From Oceanococcus sp. (GTDB lineage Bacteria > Pseudomonadota > Gammaproteobacteria > Nevskiales > Oceanococcaceae): DNA of 64,000 nucleotides. The translations under genes were made by a program, and so were the position numbers. The stretch spans positions 1 through 64,000 of the forward strand of contig JASBUL010000011.1 in NCBI GenBank assembly GCA_030147945.1. The letters run 5' to 3'. How positions within the stretch are numbered: position 1 is the first letter of the stretch; each line of letters opens with the position of its first letter. Below, piece after piece: positions 10,975-20,054 of this stretch. The notes beneath the pieces were generated by a model. The model saw only the letters and a list, made by a program, of their open reading frames with translations. It did no database searches and had not been told where the DNA came from.

Positions 10975-11889
10975 GTGAGCGCTTACCAGTTTGACGACGA
11001 TGCCCGGCCGATTTTTTCGCGCGGGCCACTGCTCGTCCTCAAGCTGGCCGTGTTGCTGCTGTGTTCGGGCGCCCTGATGTACTACGACCGGGTGGCGGAT
11101 GAGCAGGAACTCGCCCCGCTGCGCGACACCATTGCCGTCGCCCTGACCCCGGTGTTCTGGATCAGCGATATGCCGCGTCAGTTCGGCAATCTGCGCGAGC
11201 ACCTGCACAGCCGCGAACGCCTCATTTCCGAAAACGACGATCTGCGCCACGAGCATCTGCGTCTCAACGCGCGCTTGCAGAAGCTGCTATCGCTCGAAGC
11301 CGAGAACCACCGCATCCGCGCCCTGCTCGACTCCTCACGCCAGATCCACGAAGCCGTGATGATTGGCGAGATTCAGTCAACCAGCCTGGATCCCTACCAG
11401 CAGCGTCTGCGTATCAACCGCGGCAAACAGGATGGCGTGATTGAAGGCCAGGCCCTGATCGACGCCCACGGCATCCTTGGCCAGGTCATCGAAGTCACCC
11501 CCTACGCCTCGACGGCCGTACTCATTACGGACCAGAGCCAGGGCGTACCGGTCCAGGTCAACCGCAATGGTCTGCGCACCGTTGCCCACGGCAATGGCAG
11601 CCCCAAACTCAATCTGCCGTTCCTGCCCGCCAACTCCGACATCCAGGTCGGCGACATGCTGGTCAGTTCCGGCCTCGGTGGCCGCTATCCGGTGGGCTAC
11701 CCGGTTGCCATCGTGGAAAAAATCGAGCACCACCCGGGTGAACACTTCCTGGAAATCGTTGCGGTCCCGGCGGCACGCATCCCCAACGGTCGCGAAGTTC
11801 TGCTTGTTCGCGATGATGTGCCGGCGCCCAGCACTGCACAAATGATTGACCCCGAGGCCAAGCCAGGCCGCGTAGCGACCGCGGACTAG
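10975..11889 (+). CDS. mreC: Rod shape-determining protein MreC
   Basis: Bitopic inner-membrane protein of the elongasome that contacts PBP2 and stimulates wall synthesis. The 304-residue protein has one N-terminal membrane helix (LLVLKLAVLLLCSGALMYY), a coiled coil (about residues 65-105, rich in Arg, Glu and Leu) and the periplasmic beta domain with the motifs INRGKQDGV and GDMLVSSGLGGRYPVG typical of MreC. I chose GTG at 10975 because GGAGGAGA lies just upstream; an in-frame GTG ten codons earlier has no such site. Confidence 0.95.
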   Translation: MSAYQFDDDARPIFSRGPLLVLKLAVLLLCSGALMYYDRVADEQELAPLRDTIAVALTPVFWISDMPRQFGNLREHLHSRERLISENDDLRHEHLRLNARLQKLLSLEAENHRIRALLDSSRQIHEAVMIGEIQSTSLDPYQQRLRINRGKQDGVIEGQALIDAHGILGQVIEVTPYASTAVLITDQSQGVPVQVNRNGLRTVAHGNGSPKLNLPFLPANSDIQVGDMLVSSGLGGRYPVGYPVAIVEKIEHHPGEHFLEIVAVPAARIPNGREVLLVRDDVPAPSTAQMIDPEAKPGRVATAD

Positions 11890-11899
11890 GCGCGGCTTG

Positions 11900-12382
11900 A
11901 TGGTACGCGCCGGCTGGCTGGGCAGTCTTGTTGCACTGTCCTTGGCCCTGATTCTGACCGCACTGCCACTGCCCGATGGCCTGGCCATCGCGCGGCCTGC
12001 GGTGGTGCCTTTGGTGATGGTGTGGCTGTGCATCCATGTGCCGTCGCGCTTTGGCATTGTGTGGGCGTGGTGCCTGGGCCTGGTCCTCGATGTGGTGCAC
12101 TCAACCAGCCTGGGCCAGCACGCGGTTGCCCTGACCCTGCTCAGCTATGTGGTCATCAAGCTGCGTGGCAGCCTGCATCTGCTACCCGCCTGGCAACAGG
12201 CGCTGGTTCTGATCCCGGCCTGGGCGGGCTATCAGGGCCTGTTGTTATGGCTGGACGGTTTTGTCGGACAGTCAATCGACCCGCTATGGCGCTGGCTGCC
12301 GGTGGTCAGTACCAGCCTGTGCTGGCTGCCACTGAGTGCGATCTTTGCGCTTGTCGACCGCCCGCAGCATCATGAGGCATGA
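11900..12382 (+). CDS. mreD: Rod shape-determining protein MreD
   Basis: Small polytopic inner-membrane partner of MreC, 160 residues, with about five hydrophobic segments, from GSLVALSLALILTAL at the N-terminus to VSTSLCWLPLSAIFALVDR at the end. The segment GIVWAWCLGLVLDVVHSTSLGQHA contains the conserved G-L-x-D-x3-x-(T/S)-x-x-G-x-H/N pattern of MreD. The ATG at 11900 follows the mreC stop by ten bases; a TTG one codon upstream is less likely. Sequence conservation in this family is low, so the assignment also rests on position between mreC and mrdA. Confidence 0.93.
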   Translation: MVRAGWLGSLVALSLALILTALPLPDGLAIARPAVVPLVMVWLCIHVPSRFGIVWAWCLGLVLDVVHSTSLGQHAVALTLLSYVVIKLRGSLHLLPAWQQALVLIPAWAGYQGLLLWLDGFVGQSIDPLWRWLPVVSTSLCWLPLSAIFALVDRPQHHEA

Positions 12383-12431
12383 GCGCAAATCGTCCTGATG
12401 CGCTGTATCCGAATTTGTCACCAGGGGACTT

Positions 12432-14321
12432 TTGCTAACCCGCATGGCTGGCGCCGCATTCAAAAACACCTGGCAGGAGAAACGTGCCTTCAGCAATCGT
12501 GTCGCCGTGGCGAGCGCGTTCGTATTGCTGTTGCTGGGGGTTCTGATCTATCGGCTGGTGCAGCTGCAGTCCGTTCAGCACGAATATTTTGTAACCCGCT
12601 CGGACGAAAACCGCATGCGGGTGCATCCCGTTGTCGGGGTGCGCGGCCTGATTTTCGATCGCAACGGTGTCGTCCTGGCCGAAAACTTGCCCGCCTATCG
12701 ACTGGAGATCACCCCGGAACAAAGTCCGGACCTGAACGATACGGTGGATCGCCTCAGCCAGATCATCAGCATCACCGCGCGTGAGCGCGAGCGCTTCTTC
12801 GCCCGTGTCGAAGCCTCGGCATCCTTCGATCAGATCCCGCTCAAGCTCAACCTCGACGGTGACGACCTGGCCCGTTTCGAGGTCAACCGGCGCCAGTTCC
12901 CCGGCGTCAACGTGCGTGCCGGGCTGACCCGGCACTATCCGCTGGGTGAAGTCACGGCTCACATCGTGGGCTACGTCGGCGGCATCACGGCCAGCGATTT
13001 GCAGCGGGTTGATCCGGAGCGCTATCGCGGCGCCTCCTACATTGGCAAAACCGGTATTGAACGTCAGTACGAGCCGTTGCTGCATGGTGACCCTGGCAGC
13101 CAGCTGATCGAAGCCGACGCGCTGGGCCGGCGCCTGCGCCAGCTTGACTACACCCACCCGACCCCGGGCAAAACCCTCTATCTCACGCTGGATGCGCATC
13201 TTCAGCAGGCAGCCAAGGCCGCTTTTGAAGGACGCAACGGCGCCGCCGTGGCCCTGGATGTGAACACCGGCGAAATCCTCGCCATGGTGTCCGTACCGAG
13301 TTACGAGCCGGGCGATTTCATCGACGGGATCAGTCACAAGCGCTACGCCGAGCTGACCGAAGACACCTCACGACCGCTGTTTCACCGCGCCATACAAGGG
13401 CAGTATCCACCGGGCTCGACGATCAAGCCGATCATGGCCCTGGCCGGCCTGGAAAGTGGGGTGTTCAACCGCCGCTCCAGAGTGCATTGTCCCGGTTACT
13501 ATCAATTGCCCGACAGCACCCGACGTCACCGCGACTGGAAACGTCGCGGGCATGGCACGGTCGACACCCACGAAGCGATCGCCCAATCCTGCGACGTGTA
13601 CTTTTATGATCTGGCACATCGCCTGGAAATTGACCGCATACACGATTTTCTGGAGCAGTTCGGACTCGGTTCACGCACCGGGGTGGACATCCCCAACGAA
13701 ACCACCGGCCTGCTGCCTTCACGCGAGTGGAAGCGCCGCGTCCGCTCGGAGAACTGGTATCCCGGCGAAACCCTCAACATCGGTATCGGCCAGGGTTTCA
13801 TGCTGACCACCCCATTGCAGCTGGCCGAAGCCACCGCGCGCGTGGCCACTCGCGGTGCGGGCGCGCGCCCCCATCTGCTGCGTCAGATCAAGGACAACAG
13901 CAGCGGGGAGGTTCAGGCTGTGGCCATCGAGCCGTTGCCGCGCATCACCCTGCAGGATGCATCGCACTGGGACGAAATCCACGACGCCATGGTTGCGGTG
14001 GTGCACGGACGCACCGGCACGGCACGGCGCATCGGGGAGGACGCGGCCTACCGCATTGCGGGCAAAACCGGTACGGCTCAGGTCGCCGGCCTGGCTCAGG
14101 AAGACGACGAGGCGCCACAGCTCACCGACGTGCCCTACCATCTGCGTGACCACGCGCTGTTTGTCGCCTATGCACCGGCAGATGCCCCCAAGGTGGCCGT
14201 GGCGGTGATTGCCGAGCACAGCGGCAGCGGTGGCGCCGTTGCGTCGCCGATCGCGCGACGCATTCTGGATGTCGCGCTGGGTCATGACAACGATCCCGGC
14301 GTGCTGCCGACGCAGCCATGA
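12432..14321 (+). CDS. mrdA: Penicillin-binding protein 2 (elongasome transpeptidase)
   Basis: Monofunctional class B transpeptidase that crosslinks new peptidoglycan in the lateral wall together with RodA. It has a short cytoplasmic tail, one membrane anchor (VASAFVLLLLGVLIYRLVQLQ), the dimerisation/pedestal domain and the transpeptidase domain. The active-site motifs are complete: Ser329 in GSTIK, the SxN-type motif SCD in IAQSCDVYFYD, and KTG at Lys545 in AGKTGTAQV. The TTG at 12432 is preceded at short range by AGGGG; the ATG at 12444 is an alternative that would remove four residues. Its stop overlaps the rodA start as ATGA. Confidence 0.96.
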   Translation: MLTRMAGAAFKNTWQEKRAFSNRVAVASAFVLLLLGVLIYRLVQLQSVQHEYFVTRSDENRMRVHPVVGVRGLIFDRNGVVLAENLPAYRLEITPEQSPDLNDTVDRLSQIISITARERERFFARVEASASFDQIPLKLNLDGDDLARFEVNRRQFPGVNVRAGLTRHYPLGEVTAHIVGYVGGITASDLQRVDPERYRGASYIGKTGIERQYEPLLHGDPGSQLIEADALGRRLRQLDYTHPTPGKTLYLTLDAHLQQAAKAAFEGRNGAAVALDVNTGEILAMVSVPSYEPGDFIDGISHKRYAELTEDTSRPLFHRAIQGQYPPGSTIKPIMALAGLESGVFNRRSRVHCPGYYQLPDSTRRHRDWKRRGHGTVDTHEAIAQSCDVYFYDLAHRLEIDRIHDFLEQFGLGSRTGVDIPNETTGLLPSREWKRRVRSENWYPGETLNIGIGQGFMLTTPLQLAEATARVATRGAGARPHLLRQIKDNSSGEVQAVAIEPLPRITLQDASHWDEIHDAMVAVVHGRTGTARRIGEDAAYRIAGKTGTAQVAGLAQEDDEAPQLTDVPYHLRDHALFVAYAPADAPKVAVAVIAEHSGSGGAVASPIARRILDVALGHDNDPGVLPTQP

Positions 14322-15427
14322 ACCTTGAAAACAACAACGCCGCCTACAGTGGCTGGACCCGGCTGCATCTGGACGGCCCCTTGCTCGCCCTGCTTGCCCT
14401 GCTGACCAGCATCGGCCTGTTCACCGTCTACAGTGCAACTGGCCAGGACATGAACATGGTCATCGCCCAGGGCAAACGCATCGCCCTGGGCCTGGTGGCG
14501 CTGATCGTGGTGGCGCAATGCCCGCCGGAGTGGTTCCGCACCCTGACGCCATGGGCCTATCTGGCCGGCACGGTGATGCTCATCGCCGTACTGGTACTGG
14601 GCGACACCTCAAAGGGCGCGCAGCGCTGGCTGGACCTCGGCTTTGTCCGCTTCCAGCCTTCCGAGTTGATGAAATTTGCCGTTCCGCTGATGGTGGCCAC
14701 TTTCCTCCACGAACGACGCCTGCCACCGCGTCTGATCGCCATCGCCCTCAGCGCAACCATCATCGGCATACCGACCGTGCTGATTGCCCAGCAACCGGAT
14801 CTGGGCACCGCGCTGTTGGTGGTCAGCGCCGGCGGTTTCGCGCTCTACTTTGCCGCGTTGCGCTGGCGCCTGATTCTCGGCGCCGTGGCCCTGGCCGGGG
14901 CGGCTGCACCGCTGTTGTGGCACAACATGCACGATTATCAACGCCGTCGCGTGATGACCCTGCTTGACCCTTCATCAGACCCGACCGGTGCGGGCTATCA
15001 CATCATCCAGTCGAAGATCGCCATCGGCTCGGGCGGCTGGGACGGCAAAGGCTGGCTGATGGGCACACAGGCCCGTCTGGATTTTCTGCCGGAAGCCAAC
15101 ACCGACTTCATCTTCGCGGTGTTCGCCGAAGAATTCGGCCTCATCGGCGTGCTCGGGCTGCTGACCGTGTATCTGCTGATCATCGCGCGCGGGCTGTACA
15201 TCGCAACCCGCGCCCAGGACACCTTCTCGCGCCTGGTGGTTGGCAGCCTGAGCCTGACCTTTTTCATCTATCTGTTCGTCAACATCGGTATGGTCATCGG
15301 ATTGCTGCCGGTGGTTGGCGTCCCCCTGCCACTGGTCAGCTACGGCGGCACATCCATGGTGAGTCTGCTGGCCAGTTTCGGACTGATCATGTCCATACAC
15401 ACGCACCGGAAACTGCTCTCCTCATGA
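14318..15427 (+). CDS. rodA: Elongasome glycosyltransferase RodA
   Basis: SEDS-family polytopic membrane enzyme that polymerises lipid II into glycan strands in partnership with PBP2. The 369-residue protein has about ten membrane segments and the SEDS landmarks: GAQRWLDLGFVRFQPSELMK, the QPDLGTALL loop carrying the catalytic Asp region, DFLPEANTDFIFAVFAEE and VVGVPLPLVSYGGTSM. It overlaps mrdA and mltB by four bases each (ATGA), so the three are translationally coupled. Length and motifs match the family. Confidence 0.97.
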   Translation: MNLENNNAAYSGWTRLHLDGPLLALLALLTSIGLFTVYSATGQDMNMVIAQGKRIALGLVALIVVAQCPPEWFRTLTPWAYLAGTVMLIAVLVLGDTSKGAQRWLDLGFVRFQPSELMKFAVPLMVATFLHERRLPPRLIAIALSATIIGIPTVLIAQQPDLGTALLVVSAGGFALYFAALRWRLILGAVALAGAAAPLLWHNMHDYQRRRVMTLLDPSSDPTGAGYHIIQSKIAIGSGGWDGKGWLMGTQARLDFLPEANTDFIFAVFAEEFGLIGVLGLLTVYLLIIARGLYIATRAQDTFSRLVVGSLSLTFFIYLFVNIGMVIGLLPVVGVPLPLVSYGGTSMVSLLASFGLIMSIHTHRKLLSS

Positions 15428-16410
15428 TGCGCATCATGCTCAAACTGTCGCTGGCGCTGTGGGCCACCCAGGCGTTGGCAGACTACTCACAACACCCCAA
15501 GGCCATACAACTTGCCGACGAACTGGCTGCAACCGGGCAATACTCGCGGGCCGAGGTGCTGCAGCTGCTGAGCCAGGCCCAACGCAATCCCAAGCTGATC
15601 GAAACCGAACGCACGGCGCCAGAGCGCACCCGAACCTGGCCGGAGTACCGCAGCATCTTCATGGATGCCAAACGCATCGCCAACGGGGTGCGTTTCATGC
15701 GCGAGCATTACCCTGCGCTGGCGCGTGCCAGCGGTGAATATGGTGTACCGGCGCATGTCATCACTGCGATCATCGGGGTGGAGACCCTCTACGGCGGCTA
15801 CACCGGACCGCATCCGGTGATCGACTCGCTGGCCACGCAAGGTTTTGATCACCCCACACGCACCCCGTTCTTCTACAACGAACTCAAGGAATACTTCCTG
15901 CTGTGCCGGGACATGGGCTTTGACCCGCTGGCCCAGAAGGGTTCTTACGCCGGTGCCATGGGCCTGTCCCAGTTCATGCCCAGTAATTACCGGCGGCTCG
16001 GCCTGGACTACGACGGCGATGGTCAGGTCAATCTGTGGTCGAGCAGCGATGCCATCGGCAGCGTGGCCAACTACCTGAAGAATTTTCGTGGCAGCAACAC
16101 CGGCTGGCGTGCCGGGGAGGCGGTCGCCTTCCCCGTCAAAGTGACCTCGCTGCCTGACAAGCTGCCGCTCAACCAGAAGAGCCCCAGCCACACCTGGGCT
16201 GCTATCCGTCCATACGTAGAGGACCTGGAGGTCACGCTGGAGGCCACCCAGCCGGTTGGTCTGCTGGCGCTTGATACCGGTGACGGACAGGAATACTGGC
16301 TGGCCCTGCCCAACTTCTACAGCATCCTGTCTTACAACCCGCGGACCTATTACGCGATGGCGGTATTTCAGGTCAGCCAAGCGATCGCCGCCGCCAGTCT
16401 GGCCGAGTGA
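15424..16410 (+). CDS. mltB: Soluble lytic murein transglycosylase B (MltB/SltB type)
   Basis: Family 3 lytic transglycosylase that cleaves peptidoglycan glycan strands to 1,6-anhydro ends. The 328-residue protein has an N-terminal signal (LKLSLALWATQALA) without a lipobox Cys, so it is probably a soluble periplasmic form like Pseudomonas SltB1 rather than a lipoprotein. The catalytic Glu120 is in IIGVETLYGG, and the family segments GFDPLAQKGSYAGAMGLSQF-like and LGLDYDGDGQVNLW follow. It overlaps rodA by ATGA and meets rlpA as TGATG. Confidence 0.95.
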   Translation: MMRIMLKLSLALWATQALADYSQHPKAIQLADELAATGQYSRAEVLQLLSQAQRNPKLIETERTAPERTRTWPEYRSIFMDAKRIANGVRFMREHYPALARASGEYGVPAHVITAIIGVETLYGGYTGPHPVIDSLATQGFDHPTRTPFFYNELKEYFLLCRDMGFDPLAQKGSYAGAMGLSQFMPSNYRRLGLDYDGDGQVNLWSSSDAIGSVANYLKNFRGSNTGWRAGEAVAFPVKVTSLPDKLPLNQKSPSHTWAAIRPYVEDLEVTLEATQPVGLLALDTGDGQEYWLALPNFYSILSYNPRTYYAMAVFQVSQAIAAASLAE

Positions 16411-17264
16411 TGAACATGCGAGGCGCATGGAGCGGCATCGCCGCAGCAATCGTACTGACGGCCTGCTCCAGCACCCCCACCAGCACGCCGGGCCAAGACA
16501 GTGCGCCTGGCCATGTGCCGATCGACCCGTGGTCGGTGCCGGAGCCTGTGCCGAAAATCGAACCGCGCAGCCGCTACGGCAACCCGGCCAACTATGAGGT
16601 CTTCGGCAAGCGCTATCGGGTCCTGGAAAGCGCCGATGGCTACCGTGAGCGCGGACTGGCATCGTGGTACGGCACCAAGTTCCATGGTCGGCGCACCTCC
16701 AGTGGCGAGCCCTATGACATGTTCGCCATCACCGCAGCACACAAAACCCTGCCCCTGCCCACCTACGTCCAGGTGCGCAATCTGGAGAATGGCCGCAGTC
16801 TGATCGTGCGCGTCAATGACCGTGGTCCGTTTCATCCCGGCCGCATCATTGATCTGTCCTACACCGCGGCCGTACGCCTGGGCGTTTACGAGAAGGGCTC
16901 AGCCAAAGTCGAAGTGGTGGCGCTGACAGACGTGCCGCCGGCACCCGCCATTCCGCCACAGCAACAGGGTCCGCCACCGCCCGTGGACGAACTGGACGCC
17001 CTGATTGATGGCTTGCGCAAAGCCCCTGGCGGAGCCCTACCGGATCGCCTGCCCTTCCTCCAGATCGCCGCATTTCGTAACATGAACGCTTGCGTCGAAA
17101 CCAAAGACGCGCTGATTCGACAGAATCTTCTGGCGATTTCCATCCGCCAACGTGGTGCCCTTTGCCAGGTGCTGCAAGGACCCTTCGCCAGCGACCAAGA
17201 CGCACAAACCCAGGCTCAAGCGCTGCGTGCGCTGGGCCACAGCCCGGTTATTAGCTACCCATGA
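16410..17264 (+). CDS. rlpA: RlpA septal-ring lytic transglycosylase lipoprotein
   Basis: Outer-membrane lipoprotein that cleaves naked glycan strands. From the ATG at 16410 it has 284 residues: a lipoprotein signal ending LTAC (Cys19), a low-complexity linker, the double-psi beta-barrel domain (GLASWYGTKFHGRRTSSGE to VNDRGPFHPGRIIDLSYTAA) and a C-terminal SPOR domain (LPFLQIAAFRNMNAC onward) that would bind denuded septal peptidoglycan. The start overlaps the mltB stop by one base (TGATG); a GTG one codon upstream and an ATG two codons downstream are alternatives. The stop overlaps dacA. Confidence 0.94.
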   Translation: MNMRGAWSGIAAAIVLTACSSTPTSTPGQDSAPGHVPIDPWSVPEPVPKIEPRSRYGNPANYEVFGKRYRVLESADGYRERGLASWYGTKFHGRRTSSGEPYDMFAITAAHKTLPLPTYVQVRNLENGRSLIVRVNDRGPFHPGRIIDLSYTAAVRLGVYEKGSAKVEVVALTDVPPAPAIPPQQQGPPPPVDELDALIDGLRKAPGGALPDRLPFLQIAAFRNMNACVETKDALIRQNLLAISIRQRGALCQVLQGPFASDQDAQTQAQALRALGHSPVISYP

Positions 17265-18421
17265 CATATCGGCTTTCCCTGTTTGCTGTTTTCACCACGC
17301 TGACCCTGATGTTGGCGTCGCCCTCCGAAGCCCAGACCCGACCGCGCATGCCAACACCGGAAGCGCCGCAGATCGACGCCAGCAGCTACATCCTGGTCGA
17401 TTTCAACAGCGGACAGGTGATCGCGGACAAGAATGCCGACGAGCAGGTCGATCCGGCGTCCATCACCAAGCTGATGACCGCTTACATCGTGTTCAGCGAG
17501 TTGCGCGCCGGCAATGTCGGGCTCGACGATATGGTGACGGTGAGCAAGAAAGCCTGGCAGGCCGAGGGCTCGCGCATGTTCATCGAGGTTAACGATCAGG
17601 TCCGGGTTGAGGACCTGATTCGCGGCATGATCATCCAGTCCGGTAACGATGCCAGCATCGCCTTGGCCGAACATCTGGCAGGCGGTGAAAACACCTTCGC
17701 CACATGGATGAACCAGCATGCCGAGCGTCTCGGCATGCACCAGACCCATTATGAGAACGCCACCGGACTGACCGGTCCCACCCACAAATCCAGCGCGCGC
17801 GATATCGCCACGCTGGTGGCCGCGCTGATCGAGGAGTTTCCGGAGTACTACCGCCTCTACTCCGAACGCGAATTCACCTATGCCGGTATCACCCAGTCCA
17901 ACCGCAACCGCCTGCTGTGGCGCGACGCTTCAGTGGACGGGGTCAAGACCGGTTACACCAAAGCGGCCGGTTACTGTCTGGCCTCCTCGGCCGAACGCGA
18001 AGGCATGCGCCTGATTTCCGTGGTGCTGGGCACGCCCAGCATGCGGGCCCGCGAACAGGCCAGCGAATCGCTGCTCAACTACGGCTTCCGCTTCTTCGAA
18101 AGTGTTCAGGTGGCAACCCAGGGCGAGGCGGTGGCCAACGCCAAGATCTGGAAATCCAGTGCTGAAAACGTTCAGCTCGGCCCTTCGCAAACCACCTTTG
18201 TCACCGTTCCGCGTGGTCGTGCCGATGACATCAGCCTCAAACCGCAGCTGGATCAGCGCCTGATCGCCCCGATCACCGCCGGCCAGCAGCTCGGCGCACT
18301 CAACGTGTCACTGGATGACGACAAGCTCACCAGCGTGCCCCTGGTGGCCCTGCAGGCCATGCCGCTGGGCTCGTTGTGGCAACGCCTGCGCGATGAAGTC
18401 CTGCTGTTCGTCAAGCGATGA
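17261..18421 (+). CDS. dacA: D-alanyl-D-alanine carboxypeptidase (PBP5/6 type)
   Basis: Periplasmic DD-carboxypeptidase that trims the terminal D-Ala of pentapeptide stems. The 386-residue protein has a signal peptide (ending about PSEA), the S11 catalytic domain with Ser67 and Lys70 in SITK, Ser127-Gly-Asn129 and Lys229-Thr-Gly231, then the PBP5-type C-terminal beta domain and a terminal amphipathic helix (LWQRLRDEVLLFVKR) expected to tether it to the inner membrane. Both ends overlap neighbours by ATGA, placing it firmly in the rlpA-dacA-ybeD run. Confidence 0.97.
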   Translation: MTYRLSLFAVFTTLTLMLASPSEAQTRPRMPTPEAPQIDASSYILVDFNSGQVIADKNADEQVDPASITKLMTAYIVFSELRAGNVGLDDMVTVSKKAWQAEGSRMFIEVNDQVRVEDLIRGMIIQSGNDASIALAEHLAGGENTFATWMNQHAERLGMHQTHYENATGLTGPTHKSSARDIATLVAALIEEFPEYYRLYSEREFTYAGITQSNRNRLLWRDASVDGVKTGYTKAAGYCLASSAEREGMRLISVVLGTPSMRAREQASESLLNYGFRFFESVQVATQGEAVANAKIWKSSAENVQLGPSQTTFVTVPRGRADDISLKPQLDQRLIAPITAGQQLGALNVSLDDDKLTSVPLVALQAMPLGSLWQRLRDEVLLFVKR

Positions 18422-18687
18422 GCCTGCATGCCGCGCTGCAGGATCTCGACTACCCCTGCACCTACCCGTTCAAGCTGATCTGTCAGCCTGACGCCGTTGA
18501 GAACGTGCGCCAGTGCGTACTTGCATCGCTGGGTGACAGTGCCGATGTCACGGATGTCCATCAGCGCGCCAGCCGCAATGGCCGTTTCGTCGCCCTGACC
18601 GTCACGCTCAAGGCCGAGTCGGCGGCACAGATCGAGAAAGTGTATGCCGATCTGGCACCGCTGCCCGGCATTGTGACCAGCCTGTAA
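18418..18687 (+). CDS. ybeD: YbeD/DUF493 family protein
   Basis: A small ACT-like cytoplasmic protein of 89 residues, nearly the usual length. It carries the family features YPCTYPFKLIC near the start, RASRNGRFVALTVTLKAES in the middle and the ending PGIVTSL. The function is not established, although the gene sits between dacA and lipB in many gammaproteobacteria and may act on lipoate metabolism. The start overlaps the dacA stop as ATGA and lipB follows after six bases. Confidence 0.95.
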   Translation: MSLHAALQDLDYPCTYPFKLICQPDAVENVRQCVLASLGDSADVTDVHQRASRNGRFVALTVTLKAESAAQIEKVYADLAPLPGIVTSL

Positions 18688-18693
18688 ATCGGC

Positions 18694-19365
18694 ATGACGG
18701 GCGTCAGCATCCATTGCCTGGGCCGTGCGGACTATGCCGAAACCTTCGCGGCCATGCGCGCCTACAACGACGCACGCGGCCGCGATGGGCAGGATCAGAT
18801 CTGGGTTGTTGAGCACCCGCCGGTGTATACCCAGGGTCTGGCCGGCAAACCTGAACATGTGCTGGCTGCCGGTGATATCCCCATCGTTCAGACGGATCGC
18901 GGCGGTCAGGTCACCTACCATGGCCCCGGCCAGACCGTGGTTTACCCGCTGCTCGATCTGAAGCGCCTGAAGATCGGCCCCAAGGCACTGGTGCACGGCC
19001 TTGAGCAGGTCCTCATCGACGAACTCGACGCCCACGGAATTGCCGCCGCTCGCCGCGACGGCGCACCGGGTGTTTATGTGGCAGAGAACAAGATCGCTTC
19101 GCTGGGACTGCGCATCCGTCACGGCTGCTGCTATCACGGCCTGTCACTCAATGTCGATATGGATCTGGAACCGTTCGCGCGCATCAACCCGTGTGGTTAC
19201 GCCGGTCTGCAGATGACCCAGCTGGCCGATTTTGGCGCGGCAGAGGATGTCTTCGTCCTCGGTCAACGTCTGGCCAAACGTATCGTTAAACAGTTCGAAC
19301 TGTCCCTCTGCGAGCCGCAGACTGCTAGAATCGCAGGAACCTTCTCGCCCCCCGCCGGTCCCTAA
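18694..19365 (+). CDS. lipB: Lipoyl(octanoyl) transferase
   Basis: Transfers octanoate from acyl carrier protein to the lipoyl domains of 2-oxoacid dehydrogenases and GcvH. The 223-residue protein contains the conserved RGGQVTYHGPGQ (69-80), the catalytic Lys133 in ENKIASLGLR and the acyl-accepting Cys167 in RINPCGYAGL. In many relatives lipA, which inserts the sulfurs, follows directly; here the next gene is mlaC, so lipA must be elsewhere if the pathway is complete. Confidence 0.97.
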   Translation: MTGVSIHCLGRADYAETFAAMRAYNDARGRDGQDQIWVVEHPPVYTQGLAGKPEHVLAAGDIPIVQTDRGGQVTYHGPGQTVVYPLLDLKRLKIGPKALVHGLEQVLIDELDAHGIAAARRDGAPGVYVAENKIASLGLRIRHGCCYHGLSLNVDMDLEPFARINPCGYAGLQMTQLADFGAAEDVFVLGQRLAKRIVKQFELSLCEPQTARIAGTFSPPAGP

Positions 19366-19370
19366 AGCCT

Positions 19371-20003
19371 ATGAAGATTCAGTTACTTGCCGCCCTGTTC
19401 CTCGCGCTCGCAAGCATCGCCGGGGTGCACGCTCAAGGTGGCGCCAAGAGCACGCCGGCGGCCGCGCAGCCAGCCAGTCCCAATCAGGTGATCAGTTCGG
19501 TTGCAGAAGAGCTGCTGGGACGGATCAAGCAAGACCGCGAGGCTCTGGACAAGGATCCGCAACGGCTTTACGCCATGGTCGACGAGGTCGTACTGCCCTA
19601 TTTCGACTTCCCGCTGATGTCACGCCTGGTTCTCGGGCCGGCCTGGGACAAGGCCGACGAAAGCCAGCAGAAACGTTTCATGGACGGTTTCAAGACCTTG
19701 CTGGTCAAGACCTACGGTAATGCCCTGCTGCAATACAGCAACGAAAAAGTCAGCTTTGCCGATGCCGAACCTGGCTCCAAACCTGACCGCGCCAGCGTCG
19801 CATCGACCATTCAATCACCTGGCGCCGACCCCGTTACCATGCATTACCGCATGCGCCAGAAGGACGGCCAGTGGCTGGTGTATGACGTGGTCGTCGACAA
19901 TATCAGCCTGGTCACCAACTACCGCGGCACCTATGCATCGGAGATCAAGCGTGGCGGCCTTCAAAGCCTGATCGAAAAGCTGGAGAAGCAAGCAGCGGGC
20001 TAG
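19371..20003 (+). CDS. mlaC: Periplasmic phospholipid-binding protein MlaC
   Basis: Periplasmic carrier (MlaC/Ttg2D family) that shuttles phospholipids between the outer-membrane MlaA complex and the inner-membrane MlaFEDB transporter. It has 210 residues with a cleavable signal (LAALFLALASIAGVHA), then the family segments DEVVLPYFDFPLMSRLVLG, FKTLLVKTYGNALLQY and DVVVDNISLVTNYRGTY. The gene is separated from the transporter genes mlaFEDB, which are not in the window, and sits next to mlaA instead. Confidence 0.93.
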   Translation: MKIQLLAALFLALASIAGVHAQGGAKSTPAAAQPASPNQVISSVAEELLGRIKQDREALDKDPQRLYAMVDEVVLPYFDFPLMSRLVLGPAWDKADESQQKRFMDGFKTLLVKTYGNALLQYSNEKVSFADAEPGSKPDRASVASTIQSPGADPVTMHYRMRQKDGQWLVYDVVVDNISLVTNYRGTYASEIKRGGLQSLIEKLEKQAAG

Positions 20004-20054
20004 TCCGCACCATTTACCGGCCGGCCTGCCGGCTACCTGTTCGTGGGGAACCAG

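Noticed and set aside
20004-20054. Terminator between mlaC and mlaA
   Set aside because: The GCCGGC repeats have too small a loop and no T run follows.
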